Counted from the stretch's first letter, positions 50,882 through 59,533 are shown. The stretch: 64,000 nucleotides of DNA from Streptomyces hyaluromycini (GCF_002217755.1 NZ_BCFL01000016.1:974319-1038318), one strand, 5' to 3'. Program-made: numbers and translations. Notes: generated by a model not told the origin, from the letters alone.

Positions 50882-52360
50882 CTACTCGACGCGCCGAAGT
50901 GCATCCGCCGGCCGCAACCTTGATGCGCGCCAGCCGCCGAACGCGCCCGCGATCAGGCCGCCGGCCACCGCGAGGCCCACCGCCAGCGCGATCGTCGTCA
51001 CGCTGACCGGAGCCGTGAGGGCGACCTCCAGGGTCTTCGCGGCCTGCCGGCCGGGACCGCCGGCGAAGCCGCCGCCACCACCGCCGCCGCCGAAGCCGCC
51101 GCCACCGGTGCCGCCACCACCGCCGCTGCCGACGGAGGCGTCCAGCGTGGGGCTGATCGCGGTGACCACGTACGCGCCGACCAGACCGAGCCCGATCCCG
51201 AGCGCACCGCCGACCAGGCCGTTGACCATGGCCTCGCCGATGACCTGCCGGGTGACCCGGCCGGACTTCCAGCCCAGCGCCTTCAGCGTGCCGAACTCAC
51301 GGACGCGGCGGGAGACCGCCGAGGAGGTGAGCAGGCCGGCGACCAGGAACGCGGCCACGAGCACCGCGATGGACAGCCACTTGCCGACGTTGGTGGCGAG
51401 CGAGGACGCCGTGGACAGCGAGCCGGAGACGGTGTCCGCGAGGTCGGCGGAGGTGGTGACCGTCGTACCCGAGACGTTGCTCTGGATGGTCTTCTTCACC
51501 GAGGAGATCTGCTTGGAGTCGGTCGCCTTGACGTAGATCGTGGTGACCTTGTTCTTCTCGTCGGCCAGCGTCTGCGCCTGCTTCAGCGGCATGTACAGGT
51601 TGGCCGCCGCGTCACCGCTGTCGGCCGTCGCGATGCCGATGATCGTGAACTTGACCTTGTTGATGGTGACGGTCGAACCGACCTTGTACTTCTTCTCCTT
51701 GGCGTACGCCGAGTCGGCGACCAGCACCTTGGAGTTCGTCTCGGTGGTCTTGAAGGTACGGCCGCTGGTGATCTTCGACGAGGTCAGCGGGCCGACCGCG
51801 GTCTGGGTGACGTCGGTGCCGTAGACCGTGTACGAGTTGACGTCGAAGTTGGCGCCGCCGCCCTGGACTTCACCCTGCGGCGCTCCGGTGCCACCGCCGC
51901 CGCGGGTGCCGCCGGTGCTGCCGGAGCCCTGGTTCTGCTGGAACTGACCCCGGGTGAACTGGCCACTGATCTTGACCACGTTGAGGTTCAGCCCGCCGAC
52001 CGCGGTCGCGACGCCCTTCTGGTCGCCGACCTTGGTGACGGTGGTGGAGGCGAGGGTGGTGAAGCCCTGCACCATGACGCGGTCACTGCTCTGCGTGCTC
52101 GACGAGCCGTTGTTCTGCGCGTCGAAGTTGAAGCGGGGCCGCTGGGAGGCGCTCGTGGACGCCGACGCGGCCTTGGTGACCGTCATGTCCGTACCCAGGC
52201 CGTACAGCGACTGGAGGACCTTGTCCTGCGCCTTCCCCATGCCGTTGGACACGGAGTTGACCACGATGACCAGTGCGATGCCCAGCGCGAGGCCGGAGGC
52301 GACGACGAGAGCCGCCTTTCTGCGGCGGCGCAGTTCGCGCCTCAGGTAGGTGAAGAACAT
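50882..52360 (-). CDS. MacB/FtsX-type ABC transporter permease
   Basis: 492 residues. One N-terminal helix (AALVVASGLALGIALVIVV, about 16-34) is followed by a large extracytoplasmic domain (about 40-345, Gly/Ser/Thr-rich, MacB periplasmic-core-like) and three C-terminal helices (about 352-485). A loop between the second and third of these is almost pure glycine (about 420-445). ATG 52360 is chosen for its conserved start FFTYLRRELRRRRKAAL. With the ATPase it forms a MacB-like unit; substrate unknown, likely a peptide, lipid or stress signal. Confidence 0.9.
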   Translation of the reverse strand: MFFTYLRRELRRRRKAALVVASGLALGIALVIVVNSVSNGMGKAQDKVLQSLYGLGTDMTVTKAASASTSASQRPRFNFDAQNNGSSSTQSSDRVMVQGFTTLASTTVTKVGDQKGVATAVGGLNLNVVKISGQFTRGQFQQNQGSGSTGGTRGGGGTGAPQGEVQGGGANFDVNSYTVYGTDVTQTAVGPLTSSKITSGRTFKTTETNSKVLVADSAYAKEKKYKVGSTVTINKVKFTIIGIATADSGDAAANLYMPLKQAQTLADEKNKVTTIYVKATDSKQISSVKKTIQSNVSGTTVTTSADLADTVSGSLSTASSLATNVGKWLSIAVLVAAFLVAGLLTSSAVSRRVREFGTLKALGWKSGRVTRQVIGEAMVNGLVGGALGIGLGLVGAYVVTAISPTLDASVGSGGGGGTGGGGFGGGGGGGGFAGGPGRQAAKTLEVALTAPVSVTTIALAVGLAVAGGLIAGAFGGWRASRLRPADALRRVE

Positions 52361-52460
52361 GACCGCAAGGTAGGGACGCACCGTGATGGCTCGATAAGGC
52401 CTAAATAAGAGATGCATGAGAAGGCTGTACGGAGGCCAGGAATGGCCCCGCACCGGGCTG

Positions 52461-53738
52461 TCAGCGGGCGGCGGGCACGCCGTCCGGACCGGCGGCGGGG
52501 GCGGAGCCGGCGGCGGTGACCTGTTCCGGCGCCGCGGCCGCGGTCGGACGGGCGCGCAGCACGTGGCGGAGGAGGGCCAGACCGGCCAGGATCATGACCA
52601 GGCCGCAGACGCCGTTCCAGCCGAAGGCGGAGTACGCGCGCACGCCCAGCCATGAACCGGCGCTGCCGCCGAGGAACGCGCAGGTCATGTACGCGGTGTT
52701 GAGACGGGCGCGGGCCTCGGGGCGGAGCGCGAAGATGCGCGCCTGGTTGGCGACCTGGCCGGACTGCATGGCCACGTCGAGCAGGAGCATGCCCGCGCCC
52801 AGGCCCACCAGGCCGACGGGGCCGCCGAACTGACCGGTCAGCAGCAGGGCGCCGGCGGCGATGGCGCCCACCATGCACACCAGGTTGACGGCGTCGGGGC
52901 CCTGACGGTCGGTGCGGCGCCCGGCGACCGGGGTGGCGAACATGCTGGCCGCGCCCACCAGGGCGAGCACGCCGACGGCCGGGGTGCCCAGGTGGCAGGC
53001 CGGGCCGGTGATGTACAGCGCGAGGGCGGTCCACGCGGCGCTGAAGGCGGCGAACACCAGCACCTGGTTGAGGGCCGAGCGGCGCAACTGCGGCTCGGTG
53101 CGCAGCAGGCGCAGGGAGGCCGCGAGCAGCGCCGGGTAGGGCTGGTCGGTGCTCGGCGTGGTGGCGGGGAGCGCGACAGCCAGGGCCAGGGCGAGGACGA
53201 GCACCAGGCCGGCGGCGACCAGGTAGGGGGCGCGCCAGCCCAGCCACTCGCCGAGAGTGCCGGAGAAGGCGCGGGCCAGCAGGATCCCGCCGATCAGGCC
53301 CGACAGCAGGGTGCCGGTGACCGCGCCGCGGCGCTCCGGCGCGGTCAGGCCGGCCGCCATGGGGATGAGGATCTGCGGGACCACGGTGGTCAGACCGACC
53401 AGGGCGCCGGCGACGGCGAGGACCGGCAGGGCGGTGGCGGTGCCCGCGAGCACCAGACCGGCGCAGGTCACCAGCAGCAGGACGGTGACCAGGCCGCGGT
53501 GGCGCAGCCGGTCGCCGAGCGGGACCAGCAGGAAGATGCCGGCCGCGTAACCGAGTTGGGCGCAGGTGACCACGACGGCCGCGGACTCCGGGGAGACGTG
53601 CAGGTCGTCGGCGATGAGCGGGCTGATCGCCTGCGGGAAGTAGATGTCGGCCACCGCGACGCCGCAGGCGACGGAGAGCAGCAGGATCAGGCGCCGGCTC
53701 AGCGTCGGCGGCGAGGGGGAAAGAGGCCCAGCGGACAC
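52461..53738 (-). CDS. MFS transporter (12-helix, arabinose-efflux-like)
   Basis: 425 residues with 12 predicted helices; the first (LILLLSVACGVAVADIYFPQAISP) and the motif A loop LVPLGDRLRHRG are typical of drug and sugar efflux permeases. GTG 53738 is used, with AGAGG upstream. It is divergent from the CGNR gene across a region with two AACCGGTT palindromes, suggesting control by that protein. Substrate unknown. Confidence 0.9.
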   Translation of the reverse strand: MSAGPLSPSPPTLSRRLILLLSVACGVAVADIYFPQAISPLIADDLHVSPESAAVVVTCAQLGYAAGIFLLVPLGDRLRHRGLVTVLLLVTCAGLVLAGTATALPVLAVAGALVGLTTVVPQILIPMAAGLTAPERRGAVTGTLLSGLIGGILLARAFSGTLGEWLGWRAPYLVAAGLVLVLALALAVALPATTPSTDQPYPALLAASLRLLRTEPQLRRSALNQVLVFAAFSAAWTALALYITGPACHLGTPAVGVLALVGAASMFATPVAGRRTDRQGPDAVNLVCMVGAIAAGALLLTGQFGGPVGLVGLGAGMLLLDVAMQSGQVANQARIFALRPEARARLNTAYMTCAFLGGSAGSWLGVRAYSAFGWNGVCGLVMILAGLALLRHVLRARPTAAAAPEQVTAAGSAPAAGPDGVPAAR

Positions 53739-53813
53739 GGCACACCTCTGGCGAGGAAGGGGACAGAGACGGGGAAGAGGGGCGGAGCCGCGAACTCCAC
53801 AGGGAACCGCTTT

Positions 53814-53847
53814 AACCGGTTCATCGACGGTACCAGTAAAACCGGTT
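53814..53847. promoter_or_regulatory. Twin AACCGGTT operators between the MFS and CGNR genes
   Basis: AACCGGTT occurs at 53814-53821 and 53840-53847, 26 bp apart, each flanked by A/T. They lie in the divergent promoter and would allow one dimeric regulator to control both genes. Confidence 0.6.
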
Positions 53848-53866
53848 CCGCAGTAGGGTGGTTGCC

Positions 53867-54472
53867 ATGCCCGACACGCCCGCGCCCACGGCCCCCCGCT
53901 TCCGTAGCGGCGCGGGCCGGATCTGCCTGGACTTCATGCGCACGCTCCGGCTGCGCGGCATGGACGGCGCCACCGAGGAACTGGACACCCCCGAGGCCCT
54001 GACCGCCTGGGTCGCCCAGCTGGGCCCCTATCCCGACGGCACGGCCGTCCCGGCCCCGGCCCCTGACGTGCTCCGCGGGGCACAGGCGGTACGGGAGGCG
54101 GTGTACGCGCTGCTGACGGCGGCCCGCTCGCCCGCCGGCCCGGCCGGCTGCCCGTCCGGGGAGCGGGAGTTGCTGAACCGGGCCGCGGCCGCGGCTCCCC
54201 CGGTTCCGGTGCTCGCCGCGGACGGCACGGTGGCCTGGACCGCCGCGGATCCGGTGGGCGCGGTCCTCGCCGACATCGCACGGGACGCGCTCGCGCTGGC
54301 GACCTCGCCCGCCCTGGACCGGGTGCGGGCCTGCTCCGGACCGCACTGCGCCGCCTGGTTCCTCGACACATCCCGCCCGGGGAACCGCCGCTGGTGCTCG
54401 ATGGAGACCTGCGGCAACCAGGCCAAGAAGCAGACCTGGCGCACCAGGCACGCGACCACGCCCACGGCCTGA
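53867..54472 (+). CDS. ABATE/CGNR zinc-finger regulator
   Basis: 201 residues. The N-terminal ABATE domain (about 10-140) begins with GRICLDFMRTLRLRG; the C-terminal CGNR zinc finger (about 148-185) has four Cys: CSGPHC and CSMETC, followed by GNQAKKQTWR (Gln in place of the usual Arg after GN). The family is thought to bind DNA and regulate stress or efflux genes. ATG 53867 is used; GTG 53858 is an alternative. Divergence from an MFS gene suggests it is the local repressor. Confidence 0.9.
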   Translation: MPDTPAPTAPRFRSGAGRICLDFMRTLRLRGMDGATEELDTPEALTAWVAQLGPYPDGTAVPAPAPDVLRGAQAVREAVYALLTAARSPAGPAGCPSGERELLNRAAAAAPPVPVLAADGTVAWTAADPVGAVLADIARDALALATSPALDRVRACSGPHCAAWFLDTSRPGNRRWCSMETCGNQAKKQTWRTRHATTPTA

Positions 54473-54548
54473 CGAACCGCCGCCTCGGCCGCATGCCGCC
54501 GCGCAGCGGTGTCACCGCCGACGGCATCCCGGCCCTGCTCGCGGAACG

Positions 54549-54583
54549 CGGAAGGCGGCCGCCCCGAGGGCGGCCGCCTTCCG
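54549..54583. terminator. Perfect hairpin between CGNR and L,D-transpeptidase genes
   Basis: CGGAAGGCGGCCGCC and GGCGGCCGCCTTCCG pair over 15 bp with a 5-nt loop. It separates convergent genes and should terminate both. Confidence 0.85.
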
Positions 54584-54607
54584 TGCGGCGTGTGGGATGC
54601 GGGTGGC

Positions 54608-55852
54608 TCAGACGGCCGAACCGGCCTTCCACTGCGTCCAGTTCATGTTCCAGCCGTTGAGGCCGTTGTCGGGGGCCACGGTCTTGTCGCCGGTGTTGGA
54701 GACGACCACGACGTCACCGATGATCGAGTGGGTGTACATCCAGTAGGCGGGCGTGGTGGTGTCGTTGGCGCCCTTGGTGTCGGACAGGCCGACACAGCCG
54801 TGACTGGTGTTCACGGCGCCGAAGACGGACTTGGCGCCCCAGTAGTTGCCGTGCAGGAAGGTGCCGGAGCTGGTGAGGCGTATGGCGTGCGGCACGTCCT
54901 TGATGTCGTACTCGGCCTTGCCGTCGTTGTCGGTGAAGCCGACGGTCGTGCCGTTCATGCGCGTCTGCTTGTACTTCTCGGACATCACCATGATGCCCTC
55001 GTACGTCGTGTGCTCCGGCGAACCGGCCGAGATCGGGATGGTCTTGATGGTCTTGCCGTCCTCGGTGACCTTCATCTCCTTGGTCTTGGCGTCGACGTAG
55101 GAGACCTGGTTGCGGCCGATGTGGAAGGTGACCGTCTTCTGCTGGACGCCGTAGACACCGGAGGCGCCCTGGACACCGTCGAGCGCGAGCTTCAGTGTGA
55201 CGGTGGAGTTCTCCTTCCAGTAGTCCTCGGGGCGGCAGTCCATGCGCTGGGTGGAGAACCAGTGGCAGACGACCTCCTGGCCGCTGCTGGAGGTGACCGT
55301 GATGCCCTTCTGGACGGCGGCCTTGTCGGTGATCTGCTTGTCGAAGTTGATCGACACGGGCATGCCGACGCCGACGGTCGAGCCGTCCTCCGGGGTGAAG
55401 GTGCCTATGAAGCTGTTGGACGGTGAGACCGTGGTGAACGAGGCGTTCTCGCTGGCGACCAGGCCGGCGGAGTCCTTGGCCTCGGCGGCGACCTTGTAGG
55501 TGGTGGACCGCTCCAGCTGGGCGTCGGGCTTCCAGCTCGTCTTGTCGGCGGACAGCGTGCCGGCGACCGCGGTGCCGTCGGCGGTGGTCATGGTCACGCC
55601 GGTGAGAGTGCCCTTGCTGACGGTGACGGCGGCCGAGTTGTTGATGGACGCGTTGTCCGAGCCGTCCTTGGGCGTGATCGTGATGTCGGCCTGGGACGAC
55701 TTCTTGGCCGCCGCCGCGTCCGCCTGGGACTGCGAGCTCTCACCGCTGCCGGACGCCTTGTCGTCGCTGCCGGAACACGCCGTGAGCACCAGTACACCGC
55801 CGAGCAGTGCGGACGCGGCCATCAGACCCTTGCGCCGCTTACTGTCCGTCAT
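54608..55852 (-). CDS. L,D-transpeptidase lipoprotein
   Basis: 414 residues. Lipoprotein signal with lipobox VLTACSGS, a Ser/Ala/Lys linker, two Ig-like domains (about 55-260) and the YkuD catalytic domain (about 265-390) with FLHGNYW and the nucleophile motif SHGCVGLS. It makes 3-3 cross-links in peptidoglycan, which are abundant in actinobacteria, from the outer face of the membrane. ATG 55852 has GGAG 9 nt upstream; ATG 55867 is possible. Equivalent to the mycobacterial LdtMt2-like enzymes in domain order. Confidence 0.93.
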   Translation of the reverse strand: MTDSKRRKGLMAASALLGGVLVLTACSGSDDKASGSGESSQSQADAAAAKKSSQADITITPKDGSDNASINNSAAVTVSKGTLTGVTMTTADGTAVAGTLSADKTSWKPDAQLERSTTYKVAAEAKDSAGLVASENASFTTVSPSNSFIGTFTPEDGSTVGVGMPVSINFDKQITDKAAVQKGITVTSSSGQEVVCHWFSTQRMDCRPEDYWKENSTVTLKLALDGVQGASGVYGVQQKTVTFHIGRNQVSYVDAKTKEMKVTEDGKTIKTIPISAGSPEHTTYEGIMVMSEKYKQTRMNGTTVGFTDNDGKAEYDIKDVPHAIRLTSSGTFLHGNYWGAKSVFGAVNTSHGCVGLSDTKGANDTTTPAYWMYTHSIIGDVVVVSNTGDKTVAPDNGLNGWNMNWTQWKAGSAV

Positions 55853-56028
55853 CACACGCTTCTCCATCGTTGCCGAGTCCGCGAACACACCGAGAGTCCC
55901 CGTCAAGAAAGCCCAACGCTACGGCCGCGTCGTGCCGTTCCACATTCTTCGGATCTGTGGGGCACACCACGTCCACAGGGGCGGCCGATGCGGGAGGGGA
56001 GGGCCCGCGCGCCCTCTGAGACGACGAA

Positions 56029-56056
56029 ACCCCGGGCGGCGGTCGCCGCCCGGGGT
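56029..56056 (-). terminator. Terminator after the acidic 115-residue protein gene
   Basis: ACCCCGGGCGGCG and CGCCGCCCGGGGT pair over 13 bp around a 2-nt loop; on the minus strand TTTCG follows. It lies 20 bp past the stop at 56076. The remaining DNA up to the L,D-transpeptidase promoter shows no gene. Confidence 0.85.
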
Positions 56057-56075
56057 CACCGGTTCCCCGGATCGC

Positions 56076-56423
56076 TCAGCCGATGCCGCCCTCTTCTTCG
56101 TCGTCGCGCCGGTCATCATCCTCGTCGAGATCCCAGTCCGGCGAATCCGGATCATAGGAAATCGGCTCGCTGGACCAGGAAGCCTGCTGGAGCTCGATCC
56201 CGGGCACCTCGCTGACCAGGTCGAACGGATCGACGAGATAGGCGAGGGCCTCGGCGGTGTCTTCCGTCACAGCCACCTCGGCCTGTGCCCGCTCGTCGGC
56301 CGGCAGCTCGGGATCCCCGGCGATCCGGCTGAGTGCGGCCTTGGTGACCTCGTCGGCGTCCTCGACCTCAAGGACCAGCTCCACCCGAAGCCGCACAAAT
56401 CGTGATGTCTCTGGAGTGCTCAT
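56076..56423 (-). CDS. Small acidic conserved hypothetical protein
   Basis: 115 residues. The first 80 form a soluble alpha/beta domain (FVRLRVELVLEVEDADEV), and the C-terminus is extremely acidic (DWDLDEDDDRRDDEEEGG). ATG 56423 is 13 nt after a weak purine-rich site. No function recognised. It is divergent from the LAxTG protein gene. Confidence 0.75.
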   Translation of the reverse strand: MSTPETSRFVRLRVELVLEVEDADEVTKAALSRIAGDPELPADERAQAEVAVTEDTAEALAYLVDPFDLVSEVPGIELQQASWSSEPISYDPDSPDWDLDEDDDRRDDEEEGGIG

Positions 56424-56532
56424 GGCGGGAGCGTACGGCCGAATCGTCCCGTGACTTTCCCGTGACCCGCGATTTTCACTAACATCGCCCCACACGGCCA
56501 ATTCGCCAGCGCCACAAGGGGATCGATATTCC

Positions 56533-56850
56533 GTGTCATCCGCTCGCCGCCCGTTGCTGACCGCCACCGCCGCAGGCACGCTCCTGTGCGCGCTGTGGTT
56601 CGTCCCGTCCGCCAACGCGTCACAGGACGCCCCGGCGAGAACCGGCACGTCGGAGGGTACGGCGACCCGTATCACCCAGCAGGCCCGGGCGCTGTCCGAG
56701 GCCACCTCCGAGGCGACCGGGGACGCCACCCAACTCGCCGACACCGGCAGCCCGGACACCACGCCGTACGTCGTCGGCGGCACCCTTTTCCTCGCCGTCG
56801 GCGCGGGCTTCGTCGCCTATTCGGTCCGCCGGGAACGGCTGGAATTTTAA
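56533..56850 (+). CDS. Small secreted protein with an LAxTG-type sortase signal
   Basis: 105 residues. Signal peptide (about 1-29, cleavage near ANAS), a Ser/Thr/Ala-rich mature part of about 38 residues, then LADTG (68-72), a membrane helix (VVGGTLFLAVGAGFVAYSV) and the tail RRERLEF. This is a complete cell-wall sorting signal of the LAxTG kind used by class E sortases of Streptomyces (as for chaplins). The mature region is very short, so its role may be structural or as a spacer. Start is GTG 56533. No sortase gene is in the window. Confidence 0.75.
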   Translation: MSSARRPLLTATAAGTLLCALWFVPSANASQDAPARTGTSEGTATRITQQARALSEATSEATGDATQLADTGSPDTTPYVVGGTLFLAVGAGFVAYSVRRERLEF

Positions 56851-56891
56851 ATAACTTGACCGCCCTTTGACCCGGGGCTCACAGTCCCCTC

Positions 56892-57674
56892 ATGAAGAGA
56901 TCACCGGGCGTGCGGAACCGCGCCCTCGCCGTCGGCGGCGCGCTGTCCCTCGCCCTCATCGCGGGCTGCTCCGGCGGGAGTTCCGAGGACACCGCGGGCA
57001 CCGCGCGGGAGGCGTCCACCGTCAGGGCGCTGAGCACCGGGGAGTTGAAGCAGCGGATCCTCGCGCAGGGCGAGGTGGACGGCTACAAGGTCAACCCGGT
57101 CGGCGAGGCCGCGCCGGCCCGGAGCACCATCAAGTCCAGCGACGCGAAGTGCCGCCCGCTGGCCTACGTCCTCACCGGCCTCGCCCCGGCCGCCCCGGCC
57201 ACCGAGATCGGCCGCACGGTGCGGAAGGACAAGAAGGACCCCACCGACGACGCGACCTCCCTCGACGACATGGCCGACGGCAAGTTCGAGAACGCGCTCA
57301 AGGACTCCCTGAACCTGGACATCACCTCCCTCGACCTGTCGTCGTACGACGGGAACGGCGCCCAGGAGGCCCTCCGGGCCGTCTCGACAGCCCTCGGGAA
57401 CTGCCCGACCGGCTTCACCGGCGGCGCCTCCGGCGACGAACAGAAGGTCACCAGGGTGACGCCCACGAAGGCGTCGGGACTGGGCGACGAGTCGGTCGCC
57501 TTCACCGCGACCACCGACATGGACGGCGACAAGGGCTCCCTGCACGCGGAGGTGGTCCGCTACGGCAACACGGTCGCGACGTACTTCACCATGAACATCG
57601 GCGCGATGATGACCGGGAAGACGTACACAGTGCCGACGGCGGTGATCAAGGCCCAGTCGGCAAAGCTGGGGTGA
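56892..57674 (+). CDS. Secreted lipoprotein of unknown function
   Basis: 260 residues. The signal peptide ends in the lipobox LIAGCSGG (Cys26); the mature part is an alpha/beta domain with two Cys (AKCRPLAY, GNCPTGF) likely to be disulfide-bonded. ATG 56892 starts 41 bp after the LAxTG gene, so the two may share a transcript. No family function recognised; similar sensor-like lipoproteins are common in Streptomyces. Confidence 0.8.
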   Translation: MKRSPGVRNRALAVGGALSLALIAGCSGGSSEDTAGTAREASTVRALSTGELKQRILAQGEVDGYKVNPVGEAAPARSTIKSSDAKCRPLAYVLTGLAPAAPATEIGRTVRKDKKDPTDDATSLDDMADGKFENALKDSLNLDITSLDLSSYDGNGAQEALRAVSTALGNCPTGFTGGASGDEQKVTRVTPTKASGLGDESVAFTATTDMDGDKGSLHAEVVRYGNTVATYFTMNIGAMMTGKTYTVPTAVIKAQSAKLG

Positions 57675-57745
57675 TCGCGCAGTTCCCCGCGCCCCTTGAA
57701 CAGGGGCGCGGGGAGAAACCCAAGGGGCGCGAGGAACTGCGCATC
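57670..57745. repeat. Dispersed repeat A, copy 3, forming a 22-bp inverted repeat
   Basis: GCGCAGTTCCCCGCGCCCCT (57677 on) and an inverted copy ending at 57742 pair over 22 bp with one mismatch, around a short GC-rich loop. It directly follows the lipoprotein gene and may terminate it. The DNA from 57746 to 57796 is further GC-rich repeat debris. Confidence 0.85.
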
Positions 57746-57796
57746 TTGGGGAGCACCACGTGCCCCGCGCTTCCAAGGAGGGCGCGAGGAGAAACC

Positions 57797-57873
57797 AGGG
57801 GGCGCGGGGCTGTATCGATATGCGGCTGCCGCCGCGTGGGCGCGACCAGCCCCCACGCACCCGCGGCCGACGA
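57797..57873. repeat. Dispersed repeat C, copy 2
   Basis: GGGGCGCGGGGCTGT, TCGATATGCGGCTGCCGCCG, GTGGGCGCGACCAG and CCCCCACGCACCCGC in order, as in the copy at 12871 but without its 17-bp duplication. It ends just before the hutH stop codon. Confidence 0.88.
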
Positions 57874-57874
57874 A

Positions 57875-59449
57875 CTACCGCAGCGCCCCGGTCACCTTCT
57901 CCGCCGCCGCGACAACGCCCCCGCCCCGCACGAACTCCTCCGCCGCAGCGAGGTCAGGAGCCAAGTACCGGTCGGGCCCAGGCCCCTGCACCCCCGCGGA
58001 GCGCACCGCGTCGATCACCGCCTGCGAGGCCGGCGCCGGTGCCAGGCCCTCCCGCAACTCGATGGCCCGGGTGGCCGCATACAGCTCGACGGCGATGACC
58101 CGCGCCAGATTGCCCACCGCCGTCCGCAGCTTGCGCGCCGCCGACCACCCCATCGACACGTGGTCCTCCTGCATCGCCGAGGACGGAATCGAGTCGGCCG
58201 ACGCCGGAACGGCAAGCCGCTTCAGCTCGCTCACCAGCGCCGCCTGCGTGTACTGGGCGATCATCAGCCCCGAGTCGACACCCGCGTCGTCCGCGAGGAA
58301 CGGCGGCAGACCGTGGCTGCGGTTCTTGTCCAGCAGCCGGTCCGTCCGCCGCTCGGCGATGGACCCGAGGTCGGCCACGGCGATGGCGAGGAAGTCGAGG
58401 ACGTAGGCGACCGGCGCACCGTGGAAGTTGCCGTTCGACTCCACCCTGCCTCCCCCAGTGCCGAAAGCCTGGGAGGTGCCCCCAGGCAGCACAACCGGGT
58501 TGTCGACGGCCGACGCCAGCTCCCGCTCGGCCACCAGCCGCGCATGCGCCATCGTGTCCCGCCCGGCCCCGGCGACCTGCGGAGCACACCGCACCGAGTA
58601 CGCGTCCTGGACGCGCGGCGCGTCGTCCTGGTGGTGCCCGGTCAGCTGGGAGCCCTGGAGCACGGCGAGCATGTTGGCGGCGCTGTCACCCTGCCCCGGG
58701 TGCGGGCGGATGGCGTGCAGCTCGGGCGCGAGCACCTTGTCCGTACCGAGCAGCCCCTCAAGGCTCAACGCGGCCGTGACATCGGCGGACTTGTACAGCA
58801 TGTCCAGGTCGGCGAGGGCCATGACCAGCATGCCGAGCATGCCGTCGGTGCCGTTGAGGAGCGCGAGCCCCTCCTTCTCGCGCAGTTCGACGGGGGCGAT
58901 CCCGTGCTCGGCGAGCAGCTCGCCGGCGGGCCGGACGACGCCGTCGGGGCCCTCGGCGTCCCCCTCGCCCATGAGCGTGAGGGCGCAGTGGGAGAGCGGG
59001 GCCAGGTCCCCGGAGCAGCCGAGGGAGCCGTACTCGTGCACGCCCGGGGTGATGCCGGCGTTCAGCACGTCGGCCATGGTCTGGGCGACCTCGGGACGCA
59101 CACCGGTGTGTCCGGAGCAGACGGTCTTCAGCCGCAGGAACATCAGGGCCCGTACGACCTCGCGCTCCACCCGCGGCCCCATGCCGGCCGCGTGCGAACG
59201 GACGATGTTGCGCTGCAGCTGGGCCCGCAGCTCCTGGCTGATGTGCCGGGTCGCCAGGGCGCCGAAGCCGGTGCTGACGCCGTAGACCGGGTCCGGCTTG
59301 GCCGCCAGCGCGTCCACGATCTCGCGGGCCGCGGCGAGCGCCGCGACCGCCTCCGCCGAGAGTTCGATCCGGGCGCCGCCGCGCGCCACGGCGAGAACGT
59401 CGGACGCGGTGACACCGGACGTCCCCACCACCACAGTGTGCATATCCAT
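57875..59449 (-). CDS. hutH: Histidine ammonia-lyase with an in-frame palindrome insertion
   Basis: Deaminates L-histidine to trans-urocanate, the first step of the Hut pathway. The MIO prosthetic group forms from the tripeptide at 145-147, here Cys-Ser-Gly within GSLGCSGDLAPLSH in place of the common Ala-Ser-Gly. At about residues 323-333 the normal phrase LPDGRVESNGNFHG is replaced by LPGGTSQAFGTGGGRVESNG, an insertion of about ten residues encoded by the palindromic repeat at 58446-58489. The length of 524 is about ten above the 512-514 I recall for Streptomyces enzymes. All other active-site blocks are intact. Confidence 0.94.
   Translation of the reverse strand: MDMHTVVVGTSGVTASDVLAVARGGARIELSAEAVAALAAAREIVDALAAKPDPVYGVSTGFGALATRHISQELRAQLQRNIVRSHAAGMGPRVEREVVRALMFLRLKTVCSGHTGVRPEVAQTMADVLNAGITPGVHEYGSLGCSGDLAPLSHCALTLMGEGDAEGPDGVVRPAGELLAEHGIAPVELREKEGLALLNGTDGMLGMLVMALADLDMLYKSADVTAALSLEGLLGTDKVLAPELHAIRPHPGQGDSAANMLAVLQGSQLTGHHQDDAPRVQDAYSVRCAPQVAGAGRDTMAHARLVAERELASAVDNPVVLPGGTSQAFGTGGGRVESNGNFHGAPVAYVLDFLAIAVADLGSIAERRTDRLLDKNRSHGLPPFLADDAGVDSGLMIAQYTQAALVSELKRLAVPASADSIPSSAMQEDHVSMGWSAARKLRTAVGNLARVIAVELYAATRAIELREGLAPAPASQAVIDAVRSAGVQGPGPDRYLAPDLAAAEEFVRGGGVVAAAEKVTGALR
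58446..58489. repeat. Palindromic element inside hutH
   Basis: CTGCCT at the left and AGGCAG at the right frame a 44-bp block with inner arms CTCCCCCAG and CTGGGAGG. On the minus strand it reads CTGCCTGGGGGCACCTCCCA, a palindrome often seen in Streptomyces intergenic DNA. A related CT-rich palindrome interrupts repeat B copy 1. Confidence 0.75.
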
Positions 59450-59533
59450 ATTCAGGAGCGTACGCAGTGAATGCGCCCGCTGTCACTAGCGGGGTGCGGG
59501 GTTGCCCCTTACTTGTACGTCACAGCTCGCATG

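Noticed and set aside
57875..59449. hutH as a pseudogene because of its insertion
   Set aside because: The insertion is in frame and every catalytic block remains, so the gene is probably functional.
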